Assembly (NCBI GenBank): GCA_019112895.1
Contig: DXIM01000030.1
Location: 1 to 58,277 of the forward strand
DNA from: Candidatus Stackebrandtia faecavium
Lineage (GTDB): Bacteria > Actinomycetota > Actinomycetes > Mycobacteriales > Micromonosporaceae
Reading direction: 5' to 3'
Length of the DNA: 58,277 nucleotides
The notes under the pieces are model-generated. The model did not search any database, had not been told where the DNA came from, and saw only the letters and a program-made list of their open reading frames with translations. A program made the position numbers and the translations under genes. This document shows, in pieces, positions 1 through 7,925 of the stretch; position 1 is the first letter of the stretch; each line of letters opens with the position of its first letter.

Positions 1-51
1 CAGCGCCGCGATCGCCGCCGCGGTTGCGGCGTACCGAACGGTTTTGGACAT
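1..51 (-). CDS. N-terminus of a probably secreted protein (partial)
   Basis: Only the first 17 codons are in the window. Reading leftwards from an ATG at 51 they give MSKTVRYAATAAAIAAL, a short basic N-terminus followed by an alanine-rich hydrophobic run, as in the start of a signal peptide. A clear ribosome binding site, AAAGGAG, lies upstream on the same strand (about 60–66). The gene runs off the left edge, so its function cannot be told. It is transcribed divergently from aroC and shares the 362-bp spacer with it. Confidence 0.5.
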   Translation of the reverse strand, partial: MSKTVRYAATAAAIAAL

Positions 52-413
52 GAAGGACGCTCCTTTTCGTGGGCTGTTGAGTGTCCAGTGCAGGCGCACA
101 GTACCGAAAGAATATGACATTGAGTAATGGACATATTACTCGGATGTGTGTTGTGGATAATTTGTGCCCCGTTTCAAAGTGGCCGCCGCTGTTGACGCGA
201 CTCACCGCGCATGCAGGGCCGATACGCCTCGGACGAAGTGGAATGCAAAGGAGCGCCCCGCGCGTGTGGCGCGCGAGGGCCGAGAAAGCGGTTACCAGGC
301 CGGTGTTGTTCACCTGAAATTCATCTTCGCCAGTGGCGATGCGAACGCAGTCTGGCCCACACCGCCGACGACCTCAACGGTCGCGAAGGGGCCCACGTGG
401 CACACTGACTGAC
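52..413. other. intergenic spacer between divergent genes
   Basis: This 362-bp stretch separates the leftward partial gene from aroC. I see no convincing gene in it: the short open frames have no ribosome binding site and an arginine-rich, shadow-like composition. It does hold a perfect inverted repeat at 122–141 (separate entry). Just before the aroC start there is CACACT at 401–406, seven bases from the GTG, which could serve as a weak -10 box. Confidence 0.6.
122..141. promoter_or_regulatory. perfect 7-bp inverted repeat, candidate operator
   Basis: GAGTAAT and ATTACTC form perfect 7-bp arms around a 6-base spacer (GGACAT). ACAT at 117–120 and ATGT at 144–147 extend the symmetry imperfectly outwards. 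It lies 71 bp upstream of the leftward gene and in an AT-rich patch, which fits a binding site for a dimeric repressor. No T-run follows, so a terminator is less likely. Which regulator binds is unknown. Confidence 0.4.
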
Positions 414-1589
414 GTGTTGACGTGGATGACGGCCGGAGAATCCCACGGCCCCGCCCTCGTGGCGATCATGGATGGTCTACCGGCAGGTATCGAAATCACC
501 AGCGACGACATTGTCGCCGAGCTCGCCCGACGACGGCTCGGTTATGGTCGCGGTGCGCGCATGTCATTCGAAAAGGATGTCGTGGAAGTCGTCGGCGGAC
601 TCCGTCACGGAGTGACACTGGGCTCGCCCGTGTCTGTGCGTGTGGCCAACTCGGAATGGCCCAAATGGGAGACGGTCATGGCCGCCGACCCCGTCGACCC
701 GGAAGTACTCGCTGGCCAGGCGCGAAACGCCGCGCTGACTCGCCCGCGCCCCGGCCATGCCGACCTGGCCGGTATGCAAAAGTACGCCCACACCGATGCG
801 CGGCCGATCTTGGAACGCGCGTCTGCGCGGGAAACGGCGGCTCGAGTCGCCGTCGGATCCGTTGCCAAAGCCTTCTTGAAGCAGGTGCTTGGTATCGACA
901 TTCTCTCCCACGTGGTGTCGATGGGGACGGTCACCGCATCGGGCGAGGTGCCGCGCCCCGGCGATCAGGAAAAGGTCGACAATGATCCGCTGCGTTGCAT
1001 GGACTCACAGGCTTCAGCACGGATGGTGGCCGAGGTCGATGCCGCGAAGAAAGACGCGGACACCCTGGGCGGAGTCGTCGAAGTCCTTGCCTATGACGTG
1101 CCGCCCGGTCTGGGTTCTCATGTCCAATGGGACCGCAAATTGGACGCCAGATTGGCGGCCGCTCTCATGTCGATCCAGGCCATCAAGGGCGTCGAGATCG
1201 GGGACGCGTTCACACAGGCCCGCTCGCGCGGATCGAGCGCACACGACGAAATGACCATGGGCGCCGCAGGCGTCGAGCGTCTCACCGATCGCGCCGGCGG
1301 CCTCGAAGGCGGAATGACGACCGGCGAGCCGCTGCGCGTGCGCGCAGCGATGAAGCCGATATCCTCGCTGACCCGCCCGCTGTCGACGATCGACGTCAAT
1401 ACAGGTGAGGCGGCCGAAGCAATCAATCAGCGTTCCGATGTCGCGGCCGTGCCGGCCGCGGCGATCGTGGCCGAAACGATGATGGCGATGGTGCTCACCG
1501 ACGCCGTATTGGAGAAATTCGGCGGCGACTCGACGTCGGAGATCACGCGTAACGTCAACTCCTACCTCGAGAATCTGGTCATCCGATGA
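414..1589 (+). CDS. aroC: chorismate synthase
   Basis: Chorismate synthase makes chorismate from 5-enolpyruvylshikimate-3-phosphate using reduced FMN, the last shikimate-pathway step. The 391-residue product has the N-terminal [13 protein letters not shown] motif with the conserved His at about residue 11, the RPGHADLAG motif at 112–120 and the RASARETA motif near 135–142. I chose GTG at 414 because the family starts at a -LTW-TAGESHG- sequence; the open frame reaches back to 333 but the extra 27 residues are arginine-rich and unlike the family. No good ribosome binding site precedes it; CACACT seven bases upstream hints at a leaderless message. The TGA stop overlaps the ATG of the next gene by four bases, so it is translationally coupled to aroKB. 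Confidence 0.95.
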   Translation: MLTWMTAGESHGPALVAIMDGLPAGIEITSDDIVAELARRRLGYGRGARMSFEKDVVEVVGGLRHGVTLGSPVSVRVANSEWPKWETVMAADPVDPEVLAGQARNAALTRPRPGHADLAGMQKYAHTDARPILERASARETAARVAVGSVAKAFLKQVLGIDILSHVVSMGTVTASGEVPRPGDQEKVDNDPLRCMDSQASARMVAEVDAAKKDADTLGGVVEVLAYDVPPGLGSHVQWDRKLDARLAAALMSIQAIKGVEIGDAFTQARSRGSSAHDEMTMGAAGVERLTDRAGGLEGGMTTGEPLRVRAAMKPISSLTRPLSTIDVNTGEAAEAINQRSDVAAVPAAAIVAETMMAMVLTDAVLEKFGGDSTSEITRNVNSYLENLVIR

Positions 1590-3172
1590 GTCCAACGTTG
1601 GTACTGGTGGGGCCGCCCGGAAGCGGTAAGACGACGGCCGGCAAGCTGCTCGCCGACCGATTGGGCGTCGAATTTCGCGACACTGATGCCGACATCGTGG
1701 CCCGCGAAAACAAGCAGATCCCGGAGATCTTCTTCGACCACGGCGAGGACTACTTCCGGCAGAGCGAGCGCGAAGCCGTCGCCGCCGCATTGGCCGAGCA
1801 CGAGGGGGTACTGGCTCTCGGTGGGGGCGCCATCCTCGATTCACAAACCCGGCGACTACTGCACGAAGCCCCGGTCGCGTTCTTGTCGGTCGAGCTTGCC
1901 GCTGCGGTCGACCGTGTCGGCCTCGGCGTGGGGCGACCGCTGGTATCGGTTAACCCACGCGCGACCATGCGGGCACTGCTGGAAGAGCGGCGCCCATTGT
2001 ACGAAGAGGTCGCCGATGTCACCGTCGCCACCAGCGCCCTCACCGTGGACGAGGTCGTCTCGCGGCTCGTGACGTTGTTGGGCGGGCCGTCGGTCGTGAC
2101 CGTGGGTGGCCAGACACCGTATGACGTCACGATCGGTCCGGACGCCACGATGGAACTGGTCGACCATCTCGGCGAAGCGCAGCGCGCGGCGATCCTTTTC
2201 TCTCCAGTCATGGAGCAGCACGCACGGGCCGTGGCCGCGTTCATCGGGGACACGGTGTCCGTGGAGATGATCGAAGTGCCCGATGCCGAAGCATCCAAGA
2301 CTGTCGACATCGCCGCGATGTGTTGGGACCGCCTGGCGCAGGCACAGTTGGGGCGACAGGACGTCATCATCGGTGTCGGGGGAGGTGCGGTCACCGATCT
2401 GGCTGGCTTCGTTGCCGCCACCTGGCTGCGCGGAGTCGCGGTCATTCAGCTGCCGACGTCGCTGCTGGCCATGGTGGACGCCGCGGTCGGAGGCAAAACC
2501 GGCATCAATACCTCTGCCGGTAAGAACCTCGTGGGTGCCTTCCATGCCCCGCGCGCGGTCCTGTGCGACCTGTCAGTCCTGTCGAGCCTGCCTCGCGCAG
2601 ATTTCGCCGCTGGATTGGCGGAAGTCATCAAGTGCGGATTCATCGCCGATCCTCAGATACTCGAATTGCTTTCCGGTGACCTGGACGAGGTGTGGCGGAC
2701 CGATTCGCCCGTGCTGGCCGAGCTGGTGCGCCGCAGCATCCAGGTCAAGGCCGATGTGGTCGCCGAGGACTTCACCGAGACGGGCGCGCGCGCGTTCCTC
2801 AACTACGGCCACACCGTCGGCCACGGCATCGAGAAGGTGGAGCAGTTCACGTGGCGCCATGGTGAAGCAGTCGCGGTGGGTATGGTGTGCGCAGCGGCGA
2901 TCGCGCGTCGTGCCGGACGGGTTGACCTCGTGGATCGCACCCGTGCGCTGCTGGAACGCGTTGGGCTTCCGACGAGCTATACGCCGCAGTCACTCGAAGC
3001 GTTGTACGACGCAATGCAGGTGGACAAGAAGGCGCTGGCAGGGTCGCTGAGGTTCGTGCTCCTCGACGATGTGGCCAAACCCGCGCTGGTGTCCGACATA
3101 TCGTCGGCCCAGTGGAAAGAAGCTATCGCTGAGGTGCTGCATGACGACCGTCCAGATCTTCAACGGCCCTAA
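1586..3172 (+). CDS. aroKB: bifunctional shikimate kinase / 3-dehydroquinate synthase
   Basis: One open frame of 528 residues carries two shikimate enzymes. Residues 1–165 are a shikimate kinase: P-loop GPPGSGKTT at about 9–17, the DTDADI segment and GGGAIL. Residues from about 168 are a 3-dehydroquinate synthase: [21 protein letters not shown], the Zn and substrate region LAEVIKCG, and [12 protein letters not shown] with metal-binding histidines. The join (…[12 protein letters not shown]…) shows no stop, no internal ribosome binding site I can point to and no long linker. In Mycobacterium and Streptomyces the two are separate adjacent genes; fusions of this order are known to me from Bifidobacterium and Thermotoga. 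It overlaps aroC by 4 bp and aroQ by 32 bp. Confidence 0.93.
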   Translation: MSPTLVLVGPPGSGKTTAGKLLADRLGVEFRDTDADIVARENKQIPEIFFDHGEDYFRQSEREAVAAALAEHEGVLALGGGAILDSQTRRLLHEAPVAFLSVELAAAVDRVGLGVGRPLVSVNPRATMRALLEERRPLYEEVADVTVATSALTVDEVVSRLVTLLGGPSVVTVGGQTPYDVTIGPDATMELVDHLGEAQRAAILFSPVMEQHARAVAAFIGDTVSVEMIEVPDAEASKTVDIAAMCWDRLAQAQLGRQDVIIGVGGGAVTDLAGFVAATWLRGVAVIQLPTSLLAMVDAAVGGKTGINTSAGKNLVGAFHAPRAVLCDLSVLSSLPRADFAAGLAEVIKCGFIADPQILELLSGDLDEVWRTDSPVLAELVRRSIQVKADVVAEDFTETGARAFLNYGHTVGHGIEKVEQFTWRHGEAVAVGMVCAAAIARRAGRVDLVDRTRALLERVGLPTSYTPQSLEALYDAMQVDKKALAGSLRFVLLDDVAKPALVSDISSAQWKEAIAEVLHDDRPDLQRP

Positions 3173-3581
3173 CCTGAATCGCCTGGGGACACGCGAACCG
3201 GGAATCTACGGCACGACCACGTACCCGGATCTGGTGTCATTGTGCCGCGAAACCGCATCGCGCGTGGGGCTCACGGTGCAGGTACGGCAGACGAACGCCG
3301 AGCATGAGCTACTCGAATGGCTGCATCAGGCCGCGGATGCCGGGGCAGACGTGGTCCTCAACGCGGCCGCGTGGACTCACACGTCGGTCGCGGTCGCGGA
3401 CGCGTGCGCGCAGTTGCGCGGCCGCCTCGTGGAGGTCCACATCTCGAACGTCTACGCTCGCGAAGCCTTCCGTCATCACTCCTATGTGTCGCCGCATGCG
3501 AGCGCGATCATCGTGGGATGCGGTGTCGACGGGTACCGCTTGGCGCTGGAACACCTTGCGGGCTCGCCGCAGAACCGGTGA
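3141..3581 (+). CDS. aroQ: type II 3-dehydroquinate dehydratase
   Basis: Dehydrates 3-dehydroquinate to 3-dehydroshikimate. The 146-residue product has the type II signature near the start, [19 protein letters not shown], with the catalytic tyrosine in the YG of that motif, then [14 protein letters not shown], and VEVHISN followed by [11 protein letters not shown], all expected positions for this dodecameric enzyme. I took the ATG at 3141, which gives the normal length; it lies inside the end of aroKB (32-bp overlap), so the three aro genes form one tight operon. The stop is only 3 bp from the stop of the convergent MFS gene. Confidence 0.95.
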   Translation: MTTVQIFNGPNLNRLGTREPGIYGTTTYPDLVSLCRETASRVGLTVQVRQTNAEHELLEWLHQAADAGADVVLNAAAWTHTSVAVADACAQLRGRLVEVHISNVYAREAFRHHSYVSPHASAIIVGCGVDGYRLALEHLAGSPQNR

Positions 3582-3584
3582 TGC

Positions 3585-4883
3585 TCAGCGTGGTGCGGGA
3601 ATATCGACCGGGGCCGGCGGGACGCTGATCGCGGTCTCGTCGGCGACAGCCGGCGCGGACTTGTCATCCTCCAGGTAACGGTCCTGCGTGACGTACCACG
3701 CTGTCACGACGTGGACCACGACCGACACGAAGATCAACATGAACGGCAGTGTCCACGAACCGGTCGTTTCAAGCAGTACCCCGACCAGCAGCGGCCCGAC
3801 CCCCGCCATCAGGTAACCGCCGCTTTGCGCGAATGCCGACAGGCTCGCTGTTCCGGCAGTGGTGCGGGTGCGCAGCGCAAACAGTGTCAGCAACAGCGGG
3901 AAGGTGCCCATGCCCACTGCGACGGCGATCACACTGAGGAACGTCAGGATCGACACGCCGCCCAGCCACAGCCCCGGCAGGCCGAGCACCCAACCGGTGA
4001 CGAGGACCAACAGGAGGGGCCGCTGGTTACGGCTTCGCGCCGCCCAGATCGGCACGACGATCGACATCGGGATTCCGACCGCGGTGAACAGTCCCATCAG
4101 GAAGCCGGCTTGCGCCATGTCGTAACCGTGGGACCGCAGAATCTCCGGAAGCCAACCGAACATGATGTAGGCGATGATCGACTGGCTCCCGAAAGCCAGC
4201 AGCATCATCCATGCGAGCCGATTGCGAAACATCGAACCTGGCTGCGGCTCTGGCTCGGGCTTCGTCGCGACGACCGCCGGGCGTGCCGGTGCCCGCAGAC
4301 TGATCGCGATCCACGGCACGATCGCCACGATCGCTGGCACGACCCAGATGCCCAGTCCGGCCCGCCAGCTTCCCCCGAAGGTCGCTGCCGCCGGCACCGT
4401 CGTGGCTGCGGCGATCGCCGCTCCAGTCGCCAACGCCGTGGAGTAAGCGGTGGTCATGCGCCCGATGTGGTGCGGGAAGTAATGCTTCACCATCGACGGC
4501 AACGCCACGTTGCCCACGGCTCCGGCCGCCAAGGCGAGGGCGCTGGCGAAGATGAAAACGATGACGGAATCGATGGTGGCGCGCGCAGCGAGCCCGACGC
4601 ACATCACGATGAGGGCGCCGACGAGGGTGGTTTTATCGCCGAAACGCCGGACGAAATATGGGGTGGCCGCGCCGAAAGCGGCGAAAGCGATCACAGGCAG
4701 AGTGGTCAAAACCCCGGCCACCGTCGCCGACATCTGGAGGCTGTCTTGGACCTCGGACAACACCGGTCCCACGCTCGTCACCGCGGTGCGTAGGTTCAGC
4801 GCTGACAGGACGATCCCGATCACGACTAGCAGAGTCGCTGACCTGGGCTTATTCGTGTCGGGGGTGGTACGAGAAGCGGCCAT
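3585..4883 (-). CDS. MFS transporter, CynX/NimT-like
   Basis: A 432-residue membrane protein with about twelve hydrophobic segments and the NLRTAVTSVGPVLSEV stretch near the N-terminus that is typical of the cyanate/2-nitroimidazole (CynX/NimT) branch of the major facilitator superfamily. A short charged link (KPEPEPQPG) separates the two six-helix halves, and the C-terminus is a proline-rich cytoplasmic tail. I chose ATG at 4883; a start at 4955 is open but its 24 extra residues are not hydrophobic or conserved-looking. The gene points against its neighbours on both sides, so it is probably transcribed on its own. Substrate cannot be read from sequence. Confidence 0.8.
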   Translation of the reverse strand: MAASRTTPDTNKPRSATLLVVIGIVLSALNLRTAVTSVGPVLSEVQDSLQMSATVAGVLTTLPVIAFAAFGAATPYFVRRFGDKTTLVGALIVMCVGLAARATIDSVIVFIFASALALAAGAVGNVALPSMVKHYFPHHIGRMTTAYSTALATGAAIAAATTVPAAATFGGSWRAGLGIWVVPAIVAIVPWIAISLRAPARPAVVATKPEPEPQPGSMFRNRLAWMMLLAFGSQSIIAYIMFGWLPEILRSHGYDMAQAGFLMGLFTAVGIPMSIVVPIWAARSRNQRPLLLVLVTGWVLGLPGLWLGGVSILTFLSVIAVAVGMGTFPLLLTLFALRTRTTAGTASLSAFAQSGGYLMAGVGPLLVGVLLETTGSWTLPFMLIFVSVVVHVVTAWYVTQDRYLEDDKSAPAVADETAISVPPAPVDIPAPR

Positions 4884-5052
4884 ACTCGGTGGCTTTCTGA
4901 TGCAAGGGCTCGGCAGGGCACCAATAATTTGGTGGCAACCAAGGTCGTTCACCATAACGCCGCGCGCGGCGGGCCCGACCGCGGGAGATTAAAATGTGCC
5001 GCATCTCAAGTCGGGTCACACCCACCGCCGTCGAGCGCATTGTGCGTCTCGG

Positions 5053-5058
5053 TACACT
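5053..5058 (+). promoter_or_regulatory. candidate -10 box of the efp–nusB operon
   Basis: TACACT fits the actinobacterial TANNNT consensus. It would start a leader of about 36 nt carrying the GAAGGA ribosome binding site of efp. No convincing -35 box is seen. Confidence 0.35.
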
Positions 5059-5101
5059 TGCCTGTCGCATAAATCGCTTCAAAGAAGGACATAGTCAACG
5101 C

Positions 5102-5659
5102 ATGGCAACCACGAATGACCTGAAGAACGGAATGGTGCTCAACCTCGACGGCGTGTTGTGGTCCGTCGTGAAATTCCAGCATGTCAAGCCCGGTAAGGGC
5201 GGGGCATTCGTGCGGACGACGCTGAAGAATGTTCTGTCGGGCAAGATCGTCGACAAGACGTTCAACGCCGGAACGAAGGTCGAGACCGCGACCGTTGACA
5301 AGCGCGACATGCAGTACCTGTATGCCGACGGCGAGGACTTCATGTTCATGGACATGGAGACCTACGACCAGCTCCAGGTCCCTGCCGACGTGGTCGGCGA
5401 CGCCAAAGACTTCCTGTTGGAAGAATCCACCGTCACGCTGGGCGTGCACGAAGGTGCGGTGCTGTACGTCGAGTTGCCGCCTTCTGTGGAACTGGAAGTC
5501 ACGCACACGGAGCCGGGGTTGCAGGGCGACCGTAGTTCGGGCGGCACCAAGCCGGCGACGGTGTCGACCGGTGCTTTGGTCCAGGTCCCGCTGTTCATCA
5601 CGACGGGTCAGAAGATCAAAGTTGACACCCGTGACGGCAAATACCTGAATCGCGCGTAA
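5102..5659 (+). CDS. efp: translation elongation factor P
   Basis: EF-P rescues ribosomes stalled at polyproline by binding between the P and E sites. The 185-residue length is normal. Residues 1–65 form the KOW-like domain with the tip loop [13 protein letters not shown], whose Lys at about 32 is the residue that contacts the P-site tRNA; two OB-type domains follow, ending in the family signature [13 protein letters not shown]. The ATG is preceded by GAAGGA about 11 bases upstream. It is followed 2 bp later by nusB, the usual actinobacterial pairing. Confidence 0.96.
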   Translation: MATTNDLKNGMVLNLDGVLWSVVKFQHVKPGKGGAFVRTTLKNVLSGKIVDKTFNAGTKVETATVDKRDMQYLYADGEDFMFMDMETYDQLQVPADVVGDAKDFLLEESTVTLGVHEGAVLYVELPPSVELEVTHTEPGLQGDRSSGGTKPATVSTGALVQVPLFITTGQKIKVDTRDGKYLNRA

Positions 5660-5661
5660 TC

Positions 5662-6099
5662 GTGACGCAGGATGCATTGGCGGCTTTCCCCGCCCGCCGT
5701 AAGGCCCGTAAACGGGCAGTCGACATTCTGTATGAGGCTGAACAGCGTGATCAGCCGATCCTGGACGTCTTGGAGGCGCGTCGCACCCTGGCGATGCGTG
5801 ACCCGCAGATGCCAGGCATCCCCGAATACACCATGTCGCTGATCGAGGGCATCGCGAAGTTCTTGGACCCGATTGATGACGCGATCGAGTTCTGCTTGGA
5901 CGATTGGCGTCTGGATCGCATCGCGGCCGTCGACCGCAATATTTTGCGTGTCGGTGCGTTTGAACTGCGCCACGCGCAGGACAAGGTCGATACGGCGGTC
6001 GTACTGTCTGAGGCTGTGAAGATCGCTGAAGTATTGTGCGGCGAGGATTCACCCTCATTCATCAACGGGGTTTTGCAAAGCGTTTCCCAGATGCCGTAG
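5662..6099 (+). CDS. nusB: transcription antitermination factor NusB
   Basis: NusB works with NusE (S10) in antitermination complexes, chiefly on rRNA operons. The 145-residue, mostly helical product begins with the arginine-rich RRKARKRAVDILYEAEQR segment that forms the RNA-binding face, and contains WRLDRIAAVDRNILRVGAFEL and the closing EDSPSFINGVLQ, all hallmarks. It starts at GTG 5662, two bases after the efp stop, so the two are co-translated. Confidence 0.95.
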   Translation: MTQDALAAFPARRKARKRAVDILYEAEQRDQPILDVLEARRTLAMRDPQMPGIPEYTMSLIEGIAKFLDPIDDAIEFCLDDWRLDRIAAVDRNILRVGAFELRHAQDKVDTAVVLSEAVKIAEVLCGEDSPSFINGVLQSVSQMP

Positions 6100-6124
6100 C
6101 CGTAGACGTTTCCCGGGAGGATTC

Positions 6125-6520
6125 ATGCCGGTTATCCAGGGGATCCACCATGTGACGCTCACCGTGTCGGATATTGACGCCAGCATCGACTGGTACCGGG
6201 ATGTCCTGGGGCTCAAGCCTGGGGCGCGATCGCAGGAGAACCGTCTCGATAAGGCGCGTCTGCGCGACCCCAGGAGCGGGGTGGTCGTGGTGTTGGTGAC
6301 GCACGAGGAACCGGCCGATGTTGATGGTTTCGACCCGCGACGTGTGGGGCTGGACCATGTGTCGTTCGCTGTGTCCGACCGTAACGCCCTGGTCGCATGG
6401 CAGGCGAAGCTCGACACGGCTCATGTGTCACACAGTGGGATCAAGTCTGGGTCGATGGGGGATCTGATCTGTTTTCGTGACCCTGACGGCATCGCCGTGG
6501 AGCTGTATACGTTGTCGTGA
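6125..6520 (+). CDS. VOC/glyoxalase-family protein
   Basis: A 131-residue single-domain vicinal-oxygen-chelate protein built of two beta-alpha-beta-beta-beta halves: IHHVTLTVSDIDASIDWYRDVLG at the N-terminus and LDHVSFAVSD in the second half, ending in DPDGIAVELYTLS. Candidate metal ligands are the His residues of HHV and DHV and the Glu of VELY. A good ribosome binding site (GGGAGGA) precedes the ATG, 25 bp after nusB. Substrate is unknown; such proteins are often lactoylglutathione-lyase, dioxygenase or drug-binding relatives. The gene is followed directly by a perfect 15-bp hairpin. Confidence 0.85.
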   Translation: MPVIQGIHHVTLTVSDIDASIDWYRDVLGLKPGARSQENRLDKARLRDPRSGVVVVLVTHEEPADVDGFDPRRVGLDHVSFAVSDRNALVAWQAKLDTAHVSHSGIKSGSMGDLICFRDPDGIAVELYTLS

Positions 6521-6523
6521 TGG

Positions 6524-6559
6524 CGTTGTGGTGCCTTCCACCGCGAAGGCACCACAACG
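6524..6559. terminator. perfect hairpin between convergent genes
   Basis: CGTTGTGGTGCCTTC (6524–6538) and its exact complement (6545–6559) form a 15-bp stem with a 6-base loop, followed on the plus strand by TTGTTCTT. It lies between the stops of the VOC gene and bldD, so it can end transcription from both sides. Confidence 0.75.
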
Positions 6560-6565
6560 TTGTTC

Positions 6566-7081
6566 TTATTCGGCTGCAGCTTCTTTGAGCTCGGCGAAGA
6601 ATTTAGCCGGGTCCGCGATGAGGACACCAAGCTCGCTGAGTTTCTCAATGAAGTCGGACGGGGTGGTGTCGTAGATGATGGCGAGCGCGGTGAGGTCGTC
6701 GGCGCGAATCGACAAGATGCGTCCATTGTAGTCTCCGCGGCGCTGTTGGATGCCGCGCGCGTAGCGGGCGACATGAGTCAGTTCCGGTGAACTGTGGTCA
6801 TACAGTGCGGCCAGGTCCAGCGTCAACTTGCTGCCGGGCTCGACAGGAAGCGGAGTGCCGTCGGGAAGCAGTTCGGCAACGGGCACGCGGTAGAAAGTCG
6901 CCAGCTCAGCGAGCCGGGCTACGGTGATGGCGCGGTCGCCACGCTCGTACGAGCCGATGACGACGGCTTTCCATTTTCCGCCAGACTTGTCCTCGACGCC
7001 CTGCAGCGAGAGTCCTTGCTGAATACGGATGTCCCGCAGACGGTTTCCGAGGAACTTTGCGTACTCGGGTGTTGAAGCCAT
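6566..7081 (-). CDS. bldD: developmental regulator BldD (c-di-GMP-responsive)
   Basis: BldD is the actinobacterial master repressor of development; a c-di-GMP tetramer bridges two C-terminal domains so that it can bind DNA. This 171-residue product starts with the XRE-type HTH (NRLRDIRIQQGLSLQGVEDKSGGKWKAVVIGSYERGDRAITVARLAEL…) and has the complete ligand signature: RGD, eight residues, then RADD (R-G-D-X8-R-X-D-D) at about residues 114–128. I chose the ATG at 7081, with CTGGAG upstream; the open frame to 7201 adds 40 unlike residues. The order efp–nusB–bldD–pyrR is that of Streptomyces. Two candidate BldD boxes lie upstream, pointing to autoregulation. Confidence 0.93.
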   Translation of the reverse strand: MASTPEYAKFLGNRLRDIRIQQGLSLQGVEDKSGGKWKAVVIGSYERGDRAITVARLAELATFYRVPVAELLPDGTPLPVEPGSKLTLDLAALYDHSSPELTHVARYARGIQQRRGDYNGRILSIRADDLTALAIIYDTTPSDFIEKLSELGVLIADPAKFFAELKEAAAE

Positions 7082-7120
7082 TTCGAGGTACTCCAGGTGT
7101 TCAAAAATAAAAGGGGGGAT

Positions 7121-7144
7121 TGCGTAGCCGCTTTTAGCTACGCA
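7121..7144. promoter_or_regulatory. perfect 8-bp inverted repeat in the bldD leader
   Basis: TGCGTAGC (7121–7128) and GCTACGCA (7137–7144) are exact complements with an 8-base spacer. The right arm overlaps one candidate BldD box. On the bldD strand the pair is followed by a C-run and an A/T-rich stretch before the ribosome binding site, so it could be an operator or a leader hairpin. Confidence 0.4.
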
Positions 7145-7150
7145 GCGTGA
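7138..7150 (-). promoter_or_regulatory. candidate BldD box 1
   Basis: Read on the minus strand it is TCACGCTGCGTAG. Against the BldD consensus as I remember it (tnACnc(A/T)gnGTnA) it fits every specified position but the last. Its centre is 60 bp from that of box 2. Confidence 0.45.
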
Positions 7151-7197
7151 CTCTAGGCGATGGCCAAAACGGGTGCAAGTGGGGGTGGGCACAATTC

Positions 7198-7210
7198 TCA
7201 CGTTGCGTGA
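7198..7210. promoter_or_regulatory. candidate BldD box 2
   Basis: TCACGTTGCGTGA has 5-bp arms (TCACG/CGTGA) in perfect symmetry around TTG and fits the remembered BldD consensus except for one lower-weight position. It lies between divergent bldD and the pyr operon, about 90 bp upstream of the putative pyr -10 box. Confidence 0.5.
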
Positions 7211-7298
7211 TTGAAAAATGGGTCCATTTTACCCTAAAATCGGACTAATCGTCCTTACTCTCGGTTTATCTGACGGGCTAGAGCGGCGTCGGGCCGTG

Positions 7299-7304
7299 TA
7301 CTAT
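7299..7304 (+). promoter_or_regulatory. candidate -10 box of the pyr operon
   Basis: TACTAT fits TANNNT and has a TG two bases upstream. A start about seven bases later would give a short leader, near 48 nt, consisting almost wholly of the PyrR-binding loop and the ribosome binding site. Confidence 0.4.
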
Positions 7305-7324
7305 TTGCCGCGACCATTCTTTAA

Positions 7325-7353
7325 CGGACCGTCCAGTGAGGCGGGGAAGGAGG
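7325..7353 (+). promoter_or_regulatory. PyrR-binding RNA loop overlapping the pyrR ribosome binding site
   Basis: GTCCAGTGAGGC at 7331–7342 fits the PyrR binding-loop consensus (ARUCCNGNGAGGYU, from memory), flanked by CCG and CGG that can pair. The AAGGAGG ribosome binding site follows at once. I see no antiterminator/terminator pair, so control would be translational, as described for Mycobacterium smegmatis pyr. Confidence 0.6.
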
Positions 7354-7358
7354 TCGAT

Positions 7359-7925
7359 GTGGCGGATCCTGTCCAGGAAACGAACGGCCGGGCGCGTCAG
7401 CTGCTGTCACGTGCCGACATCAACCGCATACTCGATCGCATCGCGCATCAAATCCTCGAAAAGACGTCAGGTGCCGACAACACCGTGCTGCTTGGCATCC
7501 CGACCCGTGGTGTGCCGCTCGCGCAGCGGCTTGCCCAGCGCATTCATACTTTCGAAGGTGTCACCGTGTCGCAAGGCGCTCTCGACGTGACCCTGTATCG
7601 AGATGACCTGCGCACGCGAGGCGTCCGTCCGCTGGGGCCCACCCGGATTCCCGATGACGGCGTCGACGAAAAGCGCGTCATCCTCATCGATGACGTGCTG
7701 TATTCGGGACGGACCGTGCGCGCAGCGCTCAACGCCCTCTACGACCTGGGGCGTCCCGCCTCGGTGCAGCTGGCGGTTCTTGTCGACCGCGGCCACCGTC
7801 AGTTGCCAATCCGTGCCGACTACGTTGGTAAAAACCTGCCGACATCGTCGCGCGAAACCGTCCAGGTGTGCATCGACGAGCACGACGCCGATGAAGGGGT
7901 CTTCCTGTCGGGGGGTGCGTCGTGA
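7359..7925 (+). CDS. pyrR: PyrR pyr-operon regulator / uracil phosphoribosyltransferase
   Basis: PyrR binds pyr leader RNA when UMP or UTP is high and has a side activity as uracil phosphoribosyltransferase. The 188-residue product has the PRPP-binding motif [13 protein letters not shown] at about 107–119, the GIPTRG loop near 47–52 and a basic surface, normal for the family. I chose GTG at 7359, five bases after AAGGAGG (7348–7353); an in-frame start at 7218 would add 47 residues translated from the leader. It is the first gene of the pyrimidine operon and its stop overlaps the GTG of pyrB. Confidence 0.93.
   Translation: MADPVQETNGRARQLLSRADINRILDRIAHQILEKTSGADNTVLLGIPTRGVPLAQRLAQRIHTFEGVTVSQGALDVTLYRDDLRTRGVRPLGPTRIPDDGVDEKRVILIDDVLYSGRTVRAALNALYDLGRPASVQLAVLVDRGHRQLPIRADYVGKNLPTSSRETVQVCIDEHDADEGVFLSGGAS

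Noticed and set aside
333-413. Longer chorismate synthase start
   Set aside because: The extra 27 residues are arginine-rich and unlike the family, which starts at -LTW-TAGESHG-.
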